Shown one piece after another: positions 34,588 to 41,806 of a DNA stretch of 64,000 nucleotides. Position 1 is the first letter of the stretch, and every line of letters starts with the position of its first letter. The DNA comes from Anaerolineae bacterium. Its GTDB lineage: Bacteria; Chloroflexota; Anaerolineae; Anaerolineales; UBA11579. Both the position numbers and the translations under genes were made by a program. The stretch spans positions 1-64,000 of the forward strand of contig SCUK01000012.1 in NCBI GenBank assembly GCA_004297445.1, read 5' to 3'. The notes beneath the pieces are model-generated. The model saw nothing but the letters and a program-made list of their open reading frames with translations. It was not told where the DNA came from and ran no database searches.

Positions 34588-35370
34588 TTATTCGTCCAGG
34601 AACTGCTTGAGGGTCGTCATGAATGCCCGCGGCTGGTCCAGCATGGGGAAATGCCCGGCGTGTTCCATGAGTTGGACGTGGGGTTCAGCCACCCCGGCTT
34701 CCAGCAATTTGTACTGGTTTGGGTTAACCAGGTTGTCCTTGAGCCCGTAGATTCCCAGTACCGGTTTATGGATTTGTTCCAACGTGGCGCGCAGGTCAGT
34801 TTTGCGCAGCGATTTGATGCTTGAGAGGAAGGACTCTAGCGTCGTCTTGTCGAGGTCCTGATTAATCATATCCGGCCAGCGCGGATCGTTCGTGATACGT
34901 GGCGCCGCGGCGCGCAGGCCCAGTTTCAACGCCCACAGCATATTGTGAACTGCCCAGGCGACTGGCGTGTAGCCGGCCAGTTTCAGTGGCAATGCCAGCG
35001 AACCACCCACGATGGGTGAGCCGATGATTCCCACTTTGGTCACGCGGTGCGGGTAACGGATGGCGACAGCCAGGCTCACCGTGCCCCCCATGCTGTGGCC
35101 GACCAGCGGCGCCTGTGCGATGCCCATCCTGTCCATGAACTGGTCAACCAGGCTCACGAAGTCAGGGATGTCGTAAGATTCGCGCTTCTTGCCGGATTCG
35201 CCAAACCCCCAGAAATCCAGGGCATAGGCACGGTAATCGTTCTGCAGGAAAGACATGGTCTCCTGCCACAGCCCCCAGGAGCCCAGCCAGCCATGCAACA
35301 GGATTACAGGTCGTCCGCGCCCATGGACTTCATAATGGACGACGCCCTGATCGGTAGTTATTGTGGACAC
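34588..35370 (-). CDS. Alpha/beta hydrolase with intact catalytic triad
   Basis: A 260-residue alpha/beta hydrolase. PVILLHGWLGSWGLW forms the oxyanion region, the nucleophile is in PLVGHSMGGTV (residue about 92), the acid is likely in YGLKDNLVNP and the histidine in EHAGHFPMLDQP. The family includes esterases, haloperoxidase-like and acyl hydrolases, so the substrate is undetermined. It is a paralogue of the Ser-to-Gly protein at 23897-24682, sharing the HYEV.GRG start and the GHFPMLDQP end. It is 38 bp downstream of the GTPase gene and thus in the DUF4388-GTPase transcript. The lid region (residues 120-190) differs markedly from its paralogue. Confidence 0.85.
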   Translation of the reverse strand: MSTITTDQGVVHYEVHGRGRPVILLHGWLGSWGLWQETMSFLQNDYRAYALDFWGFGESGKKRESYDIPDFVSLVDQFMDRMGIAQAPLVGHSMGGTVSLAVAIRYPHRVTKVGIIGSPIVGGSLALPLKLAGYTPVAWAVHNMLWALKLGLRAAAPRITNDPRWPDMINQDLDKTTLESFLSSIKSLRKTDLRATLEQIHKPVLGIYGLKDNLVNPNQYKLLEAGVAEPHVQLMEHAGHFPMLDQPRAFMTTLKQFLDE

Positions 35371-35408
35371 AGCAATCGATTTCTCGCGCGGGGTTTCCCC
35401 GCCGTGGG

Positions 35409-35933
35409 TTATAGCTCGGTCAGAATCGTGCCGAGCAGCTCCAGCAAAACGCTCTTGACCGATTCGCGGTCAACCGCCACTGCCGGCAACAGTTTGACAT
35501 CCGGGTCCAGCCGCAGGGCGATGCGCATGTCGTCAATCTCCCAGGCGTCTTCCATGTCCTGCTTGTTGGCGGCCACCACATACGGGGTGGGGGCATACGC
35601 CCGGAAGGTCTCGAGGATGGCGCGGGCTTCTTTGAAAGTCTCCGGGCGCGTGCTGTCTACCATCACGATGAAGCCCAGCATGCCTTCCGAAAGGATTTCC
35701 CACATGAAGTCAAAGCGTTTCTGCCCGGGCGTACCGAACAGGTACAGCACCAGCTCGTCATCCACCGTGATGCGGCCAAAGTCCATCGCCACGGTGGTGG
35801 ACTCCTTGATTTTTTCGGCTTCGGACGAGACCTTGCGTTCGGTCGAGACGACATCAATCTCGCTGACGGTCTGGATAAACTCCGTCTTGCCGGAGTTGAA
35901 CGGGCCGGTCACTACCATTTTGACAGTTTGCAT
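35409..35933 (-). CDS. MglA/Ras-like small GTPase
   Basis: A 174-residue small GTPase. The P-loop is VTGPFNSGKTEFIQT, the G3 region reads DFGRITVDDELVLYLFGTPGQKRFDFMW (GTPG in place of DxxG-like DTPG), and NKQD is in VVAANKQDMEDAW. Prokaryotic GTPases of this kind (MglA, Rup and conservon types) act as switches in polarity, motility or signalling, usually with roadblock or PATAN partners. The upstream gene encodes a DUF4388 (PATAN-like) protein 32 bp away, the expected partner. Serine/threonine-rich switch I (STERKVSSEAEKIKESTTVAMD) carries the Thr expected for Mg2+ contact. Confidence 0.85.
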   Translation of the reverse strand: MQTVKMVVTGPFNSGKTEFIQTVSEIDVVSTERKVSSEAEKIKESTTVAMDFGRITVDDELVLYLFGTPGQKRFDFMWEILSEGMLGFIVMVDSTRPETFKEARAILETFRAYAPTPYVVAANKQDMEDAWEIDDMRIALRLDPDVKLLPAVAVDRESVKSVLLELLGTILTEL

Positions 35934-35965
35934 AGCGGGCTATCCTCGGTATGACAAGATGACTT

Positions 35966-36787
35966 CTACAGCGAACGAATCCGCCCGATGAGGCGGTTGA
36001 CGAGGTTCTTCTGCTCTTCCTTGTTCTTGCCTGGCATCGCCTTATCAATGCCGGGAAGGGTTTGTTCCACACCCTCCGGGCGAATCAACTCGACCAAACC
36101 CGCCTGCAACAGCCCGTACACGATGCGGCGGATGTCCAGCTCACTCATTTTGTTGGCTTTAGCAATGGCGCCAATGGTGTTCTTCGGGTTGATGAAGGAC
36201 ACCACTTTCCATTCTTCCACGCTCAGGTTGATATTTTTAAGATTCACGCCCGGCCGGTCGGTGAATTTCAGCGCCAGTTCCAGGTTGGGTAGTTCATCCT
36301 TCAACTGCTCCCACTCACGCAGGCGGCGTGAGCCTTCAATAATGATGTTCTCAAGGTCCAGCTTGACCGGAATCTTGTCTCCGGGGACCAGGATATCGTT
36401 ATCAAAATGGAAGATGCCTTCGACCCACGAGAACAGCCGCTGAATGATGTCCACAAAGTGCGTCTGCAGGCTGGCGAGGATGTCTTCCTGGCTCACGTAG
36501 CCGGAATTAATGAGCAATAAGCCCAGTTCTTTATCGTTCATGCTGGCCGCGCGTGCCTTGAGCGTACCGTACTGGGCGGTCGAAATCACATTGGACTTGT
36601 GCAAGATCGCGCCCAACCCGCCATCTTCCGTGTTGACCTGGGCATACGCCAGTTTGCCTTCCCGGAAGGTGATTGTGGCGGTCTCGCTCGGCCCTTCGAT
36701 GATAAGAGAACCGGTCTTTTGAGCCAGGTTTACCAGATTCAGCAACTGGGTGATGGTAAAGTCTCGTAAGTTGCCTTTTAATGCCAT
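35966..36787 (-). CDS. DUF4388 (PATAN-like) domain protein
   Basis: A 273-residue protein starting MALKGNLRDFTITQLLNLV, the typical start of DUF4388/PATAN domains: LNLAQKTGSLIIEG and ATITFREGKLAYAQVNTEDG follow. The N-terminal 130 residues form that domain; the middle (GLLLINSGYVSQEDILASLQTHFVDIIQRLF) is shared with regulators such as PatA. The C-terminal part (SEEWKVVSFINPKNTIGAIAKAN-like) looks like a winged-helix module. Such proteins are adaptors in two-component and GTPase pathways. It is the first gene of the minus-strand cluster, behind a TTGACC-18-TATAAT promoter and a leader of about 50 nt. Confidence 0.85.
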   Translation of the reverse strand: MALKGNLRDFTITQLLNLVNLAQKTGSLIIEGPSETATITFREGKLAYAQVNTEDGGLGAILHKSNVISTAQYGTLKARAASMNDKELGLLLINSGYVSQEDILASLQTHFVDIIQRLFSWVEGIFHFDNDILVPGDKIPVKLDLENIIIEGSRRLREWEQLKDELPNLELALKFTDRPGVNLKNINLSVEEWKVVSFINPKNTIGAIAKANKMSELDIRRIVYGLLQAGLVELIRPEGVEQTLPGIDKAMPGKNKEEQKNLVNRLIGRIRSL

Positions 36788-36843
36788 GAAAGAGGCCTCA
36801 GCGCCGCGTGTGGATGGGTGGCATTCCGCCGCATAATGGCAGG

Positions 36844-36873
36844 ATTATACTTTATTAAGGAATTCGCGGTCAA
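36844..36873 (-). promoter_or_regulatory. Promoter of the DUF4388-GTPase-hydrolase transcript
   Basis: On the minus strand TTGACC (36873-36868), an 18-base spacer and TATAAT (36849-36844). Transcription would start near 36837. Confidence 0.75.
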
Positions 36874-37011
36874 ACAATAGGGGGCTGCAACCCAAAACGC
36901 GCGCCTTCCCCTGCATTTTGTGGTGGGCCCAATCGGTAACCCAAAGGCCTTTTCCGGTTTCTCATCTGTTTGTCAGGGTTCGAGTCGGGATTTGGGTTAG
37001 AATCCCGCTTC

Positions 37012-37950
37012 GTGCCATCCTCCACTCCTACTGCAAACTCAAGACAAACGCTGCTCGCCTACCTGGCGCTGGTCGTTGGTATGGTATCCATCGGTATCAG
37101 CCCGTTGCTGGTGCGCACCGCCGGCGCCCCCGGCCCCGTGACCGCCTTTTACCGCCTGACCATTGCGGTGGTGTTGTTCGCCCCCTTCTTCGGGCGTGGG
37201 CTACTGAAAAGCCGCCCGGCGCGCCCCGGCGTGTTATTGGCATTGCTGGCCGGGCTGCTGTTTGCCCTGGACATGACCGCCTGGACCACAGGTGTGGTGC
37301 TGGGTGGCGCCACCAACCCCACGTTGCTGGCCAACACCGCGCCGTTGTGGGTCGGGCTGGGCACTGTCTTCATTTTTAGGCGGCGGTTGGGTCCTGGGTT
37401 CTGGCTCGGCTTGTTGCTGGCGCTGGCCGGCGCCGCCGTCATCCTCGGCCTGGATGCACAACAGGCCGCCCATGTGGGGCTGGGCTCGCTGTTCGGTTTG
37501 CTGGCGGGCGTATTCTATGGCGGTTACTTTCTGGTTGCCGAACGCGGCCGCGGCCACCTGCGCGCCCTCTCGTTCTGGTGGCTTTCGGCGGCAGCTTCCT
37601 CGGTCGCCCTGTTGGTGATTACCTTCATCCTTCGCCAGCCTCTCACCGGGTACCCGCCGCGCACCTGGTTGTTGTTCCTTGCCATGGGGTTGATTCCACA
37701 GGTGGCGGGGTATCTTTCCATTACGTATGCGCAGGGGCACCTGCCTGCCGCGCTCGTCTCTCCCACGCTGTTGGGCCAGCCGGTGGTGACCGCGCTGCTG
37801 GCGTGGCCGTTGCTCGGCGAGGTCATCACGCCTGTCGAAGCGCTCGGCGGCCTGATGGTGTTGGGCGGTGTGCTGATCGTTCACCGCAGCAGCGAACGAA
37901 AGGCCCCGGTCACAGAATCTGTCGCTGCCCCCCTTTCTCCTGGAGATTGA
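37012..37950 (+). CDS. EamA family (DMT) transporter
   Basis: I start at GTG 37012 (312 residues), 8 nt after TAGAAT and close to the first hydrophobic helix; the track's TTG at 36970 adds 14 polar residues without support. Ten membrane segments arranged as two EamA repeats are visible (from LLAYLALVVGMVSIGISPLL to LGGLMVLGGVLIVH), with the usual conserved GGATNPTLLANTAPLW and QVAGYLSITYAQGHLPAALVSPTLLGQP segments. EamA proteins export metabolites such as amino acids or their derivatives; substrate unknown. The next EamA gene starts directly at its stop codon (TGAATG). Confidence 0.88.
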   Translation: MPSSTPTANSRQTLLAYLALVVGMVSIGISPLLVRTAGAPGPVTAFYRLTIAVVLFAPFFGRGLLKSRPARPGVLLALLAGLLFALDMTAWTTGVVLGGATNPTLLANTAPLWVGLGTVFIFRRRLGPGFWLGLLLALAGAAVILGLDAQQAAHVGLGSLFGLLAGVFYGGYFLVAERGRGHLRALSFWWLSAAASSVALLVITFILRQPLTGYPPRTWLLFLAMGLIPQVAGYLSITYAQGHLPAALVSPTLLGQPVVTALLAWPLLGEVITPVEALGGLMVLGGVLIVHRSSERKAPVTESVAAPLSPGD

Positions 37951-38880
37951 ATGACCACCAACCGTATTGCCAACGACAAAGACAGCGCATTTAATCCCTC
38001 TGCGCTTATCCACCTTCTTATTATCTACGTGGTGTGGGGCAGCACCTACCTTGCCATCCGTATGACGGTGATGCCCGGCGCGGGTTTCCCACCCTTCATG
38101 ATGGCGCTGATGCGGGTGGCCGCCGCCGGCAGCATCCTGCTGCTATGGGGCTGGCTGGCAAAACAGCGCATCCGTCTGGCGCGCCGCGAAGCGCTGGTGC
38201 TGGCGGCATCCGGCCTGCTGCTGTGGACCGGCGGTAACGGCCTGGTGACCTGGGCCGAGCAGCATGCGGATTCCGGCCTGGCCGCGCTATTAATTGGCGC
38301 GCTGCCCATTTACACCACTCTCGTCGAATCCCTGCTGGACCGCCGCCGCCCATCCGGCTCTCTGGTCGTTTCGCTGTTGGTCGGTTTTGCCGGGATCGGC
38401 GTATTGACCTGGCCTTCGCTTACCAGCGGCGTACGCGCCGATGCGCTCTCCACCTTTGCCCTGCTCGTGGCAGCCATCAGTTGGGCCAGCGGTAGCATCC
38501 TGCAGGCGCGCAACCCGGTGGACCTGCCGGCAAGAGTGTCCTCCGGCTACCAGATGCTGTTCGGCGGCGTGGGCTTCCTCGCGCTGGTGCTGCTCACCCG
38601 CGAGCCGCTTCCCACGCCCACCACCGAGGCCTGGCTGGCCTGGGGCTATCTGGTGCTCATCGGGGCGGTGCTGGCCTATACTTCGTTTGTCACCGCCCTG
38701 CGCCTGCTGCCGACGAATATCGTGATGACGTATGCTTACGTCAACCCGGTGATTGCCGTGCTGTTGGGCTGGTTGGTGCTTGGAGAGGAAATTACCCTCT
38801 GGACCTTAGGCGGCAGTCTGCTGGTCCTTACCGGTGTCGCCGGCGTGTTCCGCCAGCGCTACGGGAAAAAGAAAGATTGA
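37951..38880 (+). CDS. EamA family (DMT) transporter, YedA-like
   Basis: A 309-residue inner-membrane protein with ten helices in two EamA repeats. Landmarks: HLLIIYVVWGSTYLAIR in helix 1, LLLWTGGNGLVTWAEQHADSGLAALLIGALPI, a second repeat from ALSTFALLVAAISWASGS, and the final TNIVMTYAYVNPVIAVLLGWLVLGEEIT. This resembles the YedA/RhaT-like branch of drug/metabolite exporters. The ATG is immediately after the stop of the preceding EamA gene, so the two are co-translated and may work in parallel or form a pair. The unit ends at the terminator at 38896. Confidence 0.9.
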   Translation: MTTNRIANDKDSAFNPSALIHLLIIYVVWGSTYLAIRMTVMPGAGFPPFMMALMRVAAAGSILLLWGWLAKQRIRLARREALVLAASGLLLWTGGNGLVTWAEQHADSGLAALLIGALPIYTTLVESLLDRRRPSGSLVVSLLVGFAGIGVLTWPSLTSGVRADALSTFALLVAAISWASGSILQARNPVDLPARVSSGYQMLFGGVGFLALVLLTREPLPTPTTEAWLAWGYLVLIGAVLAYTSFVTALRLLPTNIVMTYAYVNPVIAVLLGWLVLGEEITLWTLGGSLLVLTGVAGVFRQRYGKKKD

Positions 38881-38895
38881 CAGGAATGGCAAATC

Positions 38896-38925
38896 AAAAG
38901 GCCGCCTTTTGGCGGCCTTTTGTTA
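38896..38925. terminator. Bidirectional intrinsic terminator between convergent genes
   Basis: AAAAGGCCGCC, TTTT loop, GGCGGCCTTTTG. The stem is flanked by A and T runs on both sides, so it can serve the EamA operon on plus and the sugar dehydrogenase operon on minus, whose stop codon adjoins it. Confidence 0.9.
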
Positions 38926-40191
38926 CTGGCGAACAAGGATGTAGACCGTGCCGGTGTTCAGGTCGGCCAGGTAGATTTCTCCCGCTTCGTCCTCGCCAAA
39001 GCTGGAGAACTGATTGCCCGGTAATTGGAACAATTGCTGGTTTTCCCAGCCCGTTGGGGTGGCCAGCAGTCCCCATACGATACCGTTGCACAGGTCGGCG
39101 TAAAGATAGACGCCCCTGAACTCCGGCAGCGCTTCCCCGCGGTACACATGCCCACCAATCACTGTGCAGCCCTGGTCGCGCCCGTATTCCGCTACCGGTT
39201 CGACGAAACTTAATCCGTCCGGCGGGTCGCCCTCAAAGGCATGCAGGCCCTCGCGGTAGTCCCAGCCGAAATTCAGCCCGCCGGGCGTTCCGATTTTCAC
39301 TACGTTTATCTCTTCATATTCATTCTGCCCCACGTCGGCGATGTACAGGTCGCCGGTCAGGCTGTCAAACGCGTAGCGCCAGGGGTTGCGCAGGCCCAGC
39401 GCCCAGATTTCCGGTAGGCCGCCGCCATTCACATACGGGTTGTCCGGCGGGATGGCATACGGGGTTGCCGAGTCGACATCCAGCCGCAGCATCTTGCCGA
39501 AAAGCACGTTTGGGTTCTGGCCGTTCTCGGACGGGTCGTTGAACAGTCCGCCGTCCCCCGTGCCGATGTACAGGTAACCGTCCGGCCCAAAGGCCAGATG
39601 GCCGCCGTTGTGATTGGGGAAGGGCTGGTCCAGAAAGAGCACTTGCAGAGCGCTGGCGGGGTCGGCGCGGTTGGGGTCATCTCCGCTCACCTGGTAGCGC
39701 GCGATCACCGTATCGCCGCTCCGGTCGGTGTAATTAACGAAGAACAGCCCGTTGGCGGCGTAGTCCGGGTGGAAGGCTAAACCGAGCAGGCCCTGTTCGT
39801 AGCCGCTGCCATCCGTCACGCCGGTAAGGTCCAGGAAGGGTTCAGCCAACAGCCGCCCGGCCTGCCATACCCGGATGAGCCCGCCCTTCTCCGCAATGAA
39901 CAGCCGCCCGGAGTTGTCTTCGGCATGGGTGATGACGATGGGGCGGTCCAGCCCGGTGATGGCCGGTTGCCAGCCGAAGCCGGACGCTTCCGGCAGGGCC
40001 GCAGTGTTGATGGGTGTGGCGGTGGGTACAGGCGGGGGTTCGGTCGGGGCGGGCGTTATTTCCGGCGCGTCGCTGGTCGACCCGAGGGGAGGCGTGGCGC
40101 TGGGCGGCCCGTCCGGCGCGGTTGCACCGCAGGCCAGCAGAACCAGGGCGATGGCGGCCAGCCGCGCCCTTAGATTGTTAGCGAGATTCAT
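38923..40191 (-). CDS. PQQ-dependent sugar dehydrogenase-like lipoprotein (GSDH family)
   Basis: I start at ATG 40191 (422 residues) so that the lipoprotein signal (ALVLLACGA) is close to the N-terminus; the track's start adds 13 residues. After a TP-rich linker a six-bladed propeller of the glucose/sorbosone dehydrogenase family follows: PIVITHAEDNSGRLFIAEKGG, LGLAFHPDYAANG, the active-site histidine in NHNGGHLAFGPDGYLYIG, GTGDGG, GLRNPWRYAFD, ADVGQNEYEEIN and VIGGHVYRG. Family members oxidise aldoses with PQQ on the cell surface, though many have unknown substrates. It follows two DUF1232 genes on the same strand at a 4-bp gap. Confidence 0.9.
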   Translation of the reverse strand: MNLANNLRARLAAIALVLLACGATAPDGPPSATPPLGSTSDAPEITPAPTEPPPVPTATPINTAALPEASGFGWQPAITGLDRPIVITHAEDNSGRLFIAEKGGLIRVWQAGRLLAEPFLDLTGVTDGSGYEQGLLGLAFHPDYAANGLFFVNYTDRSGDTVIARYQVSGDDPNRADPASALQVLFLDQPFPNHNGGHLAFGPDGYLYIGTGDGGLFNDPSENGQNPNVLFGKMLRLDVDSATPYAIPPDNPYVNGGGLPEIWALGLRNPWRYAFDSLTGDLYIADVGQNEYEEINVVKIGTPGGLNFGWDYREGLHAFEGDPPDGLSFVEPVAEYGRDQGCTVIGGHVYRGEALPEFRGVYLYADLCNGIVWGLLATPTGWENQQLFQLPGNQFSSFGEDEAGEIYLADLNTGTVYILVRQ

Positions 40192-40195
40192 GAGT

Positions 40196-40525
40196 TCAGG
40201 CGGGCGGGGCGTCGTCCGGCGGGCCTTCAAGTTCCTTCCACTCCACGTTCACCGTGTTGGCGATCGCCAGGCGGTGTTCTTCCACGATGGCCGGTGGACT
40301 GAATTCGATGAACAGCACGGTGGCGAACCAGATGACGCCCACGTCATCGATGGGCAGGGGTAGGTCGAAAGGTGAGACAAAGTAGAGGATTGAGGAGAAG
40401 GGGATGAGCTTTATCAGTGGATTGATGCGGCGGTCGCGTAGCAGGCGCCAAACCAGTTTGAGGTGATTGGCTATGCTTTGCGCCCAGCCCGGGCCGGTGG
40501 GGAGTCGGTTCAGCGGATTGCGCAT
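40196..40525 (-). CDS. DUF1232 (YkvA-like) small membrane protein
   Basis: A 109-residue protein with the DUF1232 core: LLRDRRINPLIKLIPFSSILYFVSPFDLPLPIDDVGVIWF, whose SPFDL.P...DD motif is the family hallmark, then an amphipathic stretch (LFIEFSPPAIVEEHR). The function of the family is unknown; proteins are usually membrane-associated. It lies 3 bp from the next paralogue and 4 bp upstream of the sugar dehydrogenase gene, so all three probably form one transcript. Confidence 0.78.
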   Translation of the reverse strand: MRNPLNRLPTGPGWAQSIANHLKLVWRLLRDRRINPLIKLIPFSSILYFVSPFDLPLPIDDVGVIWFATVLFIEFSPPAIVEEHRLAIANTVNVEWKELEGPPDDAPPA

Positions 40526-40528
40526 CGG

Positions 40529-40870
40529 TTATTCCTGTTTGAAGTCGGCATCAACCACGTCGCTATCCGTGGCGGCCATCGATTCGCCGCGCAGCCGGGC
40601 GCGGTGTTCTTCCACCACGTTCGGCGGGCACATCTCAATAAAGATATACGTGCCCAGGCCGACGATGACGGCATCATCTATCGGACCGATGGCCAGGTCC
40701 GGAACAACGAAATACACCAGCGTCCCCAGCGGCAGCGCCTTCAGGTAGAACGGCACGCGCTTGTCGCCCATCAGGCGCAGCACCAGTTTGAACTGGTCGG
40801 TGAGGCCGCGGAAGAATCCGGAGTCATCGCTGCGGGCGATGGAACGGCGGGGGTTCTTGGGTTCAGTCAT
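40529..40870 (-). CDS. DUF1232 (YkvA-like) small membrane protein, first of two
   Basis: I start at ATG 40870 (113 residues), supported by GGAGA seven bases upstream; the track's start lies before that site. Core: LMGDKRVPFYLKALPLGTLVYFVVPDLAIGPIDDAVIVGLGTYIFIEMCPPNVVEEHR. It parallels the downstream paralogue (VPDLAIGPIDD versus SPFDLPLPIDD; IEMCPPNVVEEHR versus IEFSPPAIVEEHR), indicating tandem duplication. It is the first gene of the operon; TATAAT on the minus strand at 40944-40939 may be its promoter. Confidence 0.78.
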   Translation of the reverse strand: MTEPKNPRRSIARSDDSGFFRGLTDQFKLVLRLMGDKRVPFYLKALPLGTLVYFVVPDLAIGPIDDAVIVGLGTYIFIEMCPPNVVEEHRARLRGESMAATDSDVVDADFKQE

Positions 40871-40968
40871 GGGAGATTCTCCAAACAATAGGGGGGGGGC
40901 TTGCCCACTATACGGGCATGTGTCCGGCAGATTGCAGGATTATACTATGCCGTCTGCCCCGGTCTTGC

Positions 40969-40997
40969 TTGACACTCATGGGGGCCGCGTTTATAAT
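40969..40997 (+). promoter_or_regulatory. Consensus promoter of tRNA-Asn
   Basis: TTGACA (40969-40974), a 17-base spacer and TATAAT (40992-40997): a perfect match to the bacterial sigma-70 consensus, about 33 bp ahead of the mature tRNA end. Confidence 0.9.
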
Positions 40998-41036
40998 CTC
41001 GTGCGCCATGCAACGGACAAACCCCGTTGTAAACTT

Positions 41037-41109
41037 TCCTCGGTAGCTCAATTGGCAGAGCAATCGGCTGTTAACTGATGGGTTTCTGGTTCGAGTCCAG
41101 ACCGAGGAG
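41037..41109 (+). tRNA. tRNA-Asn (GTT)
   Basis: A 73-nt cloverleaf. The acceptor stem TCCTCGG pairs with CCGAGGA (41102-41108), with G as discriminator. The D arm is GGTAGCTCAATTGGCAGAGC. The anticodon arm ATCGG-CTGTTAA-CTGAT carries anticodon GTT, and the T arm has CTGGTTCGAGTCCAG. CCA is not encoded (GCC TGA follows), so the tRNA is matured by a CCA-adding enzyme. It has its own promoter and terminator. Confidence 0.96.
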
Positions 41110-41114
41110 CCTGA

Positions 41115-41143
41115 TCAAAAATCCCGCACAGCGGGATTTTTGA
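41115..41143 (+). terminator. Intrinsic terminator of tRNA-Asn
   Basis: A 13-bp stem (TCAAAAATCCCGC / GCGGGATTTTTGA) with a 3-base loop, starting 6 nt after the tRNA. Confidence 0.93.
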
Positions 41144-41220
41144 TTCCGGAGTTCACCTGCGGCGAACTCCAAGCGGGTTTGCGTTCCCAAGCCCCGGCTT
41201 GCAGGATTTTTGATTCGGGA
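41131..41220. repeat. Imperfect direct repeat downstream of tRNA-Asn
   Basis: GCGGGATTTTTGATTCCGGA (41131-41150) recurs as GCAGGATTTTTGATTCGGGA (41201-41220), 18 of 20 bases identical and 70 bp apart. The first copy is the descending arm of the tRNA terminator. This may be a local duplication or remnant of an integration at the tRNA 3' side; no integrase is present. Confidence 0.5.
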
Positions 41221-41274
41221 GTTGGCAAGGCAAGTCCTACACAAGGCTTTCAGCCCACAATCCCTCTTATTCCT

Positions 41275-41280
41275 TATAAT
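41275..41280 (+). promoter_or_regulatory. -10 box ahead of the rhodanese lipoprotein gene
   Basis: TATAAT followed by AGAGTC, the same 12 bases as at 6109-6120. No convincing -35 element sits at the usual distance. It would give a leader of about 28 nt including AAAGGA. Confidence 0.5.
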
Positions 41281-41314
41281 AGAGTCACTGCACCACAATC
41301 CAAAGGACACAATA

Positions 41315-41746
41315 ATGCAAACATCGAAGAAACTTTCACTGCTTTGTCTGGCCCTCCTGCTGGCAGCCTGCGCCGGCCAACCCGCGGCGGAGGCTCCGGT
41401 TCAGGGCACACCCATTGAAGTCGCCGGCGGCAGTTACAACGATGTCTCCGTTGCTGAACTGCAAACGATGTTGGAAAACAAGGACTTCCTTTTCATCAAC
41501 GTTCACATCCCCTTCGAAGGAGATATCGCCAACACCGACCTGTCCATTCCGTATGACGAAATCGCTGACAATCTGGACCTGCTGCCTGCCGAAAAGGATG
41601 CCAAGATCGTCCTCTATTGTCGCAGTGACCGCATGAGCCGCATCGCTGCCGAAACCCTCATCGGGTTGGGCTTCACCAACCTGTACAACCTGGATGGCGG
41701 CATGGTGGCCTGGGAAGCGGCCGGTTTGGAACTTCAAGGGCAGTAG
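41315..41746 (+). CDS. Rhodanese-domain lipoprotein
   Basis: I start at ATG 41315 (143 residues), behind AAAGGACAC and directly before the lipoprotein signal LLCLALLLAACAG; the track start 35 codons upstream lies before the promoter. The mature protein is a single rhodanese domain: VSVAELQTMLENKDFLFINVHIPFEGDI, the active-site loop LYCRSDRMSRIAAE with the catalytic cysteine, and a LYNLDGGMVAWEAAG end. It would carry persulfide or act in periplasmic/outer-face sulfur or thiol chemistry; the substrate is unknown. It stands alone between the tRNA and a convergent PAP2 gene. Confidence 0.88.
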   Translation: MQTSKKLSLLCLALLLAACAGQPAAEAPVQGTPIEVAGGSYNDVSVAELQTMLENKDFLFINVHIPFEGDIANTDLSIPYDEIADNLDLLPAEKDAKIVLYCRSDRMSRIAAETLIGLGFTNLYNLDGGMVAWEAAGLELQGQ

Positions 41747-41806
41747 AAAGTTGACTCCTCGGTTGCCAATCCTATTCGAATTATCTCTTGGGATTCGGCG
41801 GCGGTT

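Noticed and set aside
36970-37011. TTG start at 36970 for the first EamA gene
   Set aside because: The added residues are polar and unconserved, and the TAGAAT box at 36998 would then lie inside the gene; GTG 37012 fits better.
41071-41310. 79-residue minus-strand ORF over tRNA-Asn
   Set aside because: It runs antisense through the tRNA and its terminator; the translation reflects those structures.
41140-41418. 92-residue plus-strand ORF after the tRNA
   Set aside because: It overlaps the promoter and signal peptide of the rhodanese lipoprotein in another frame and has no ribosome binding site.
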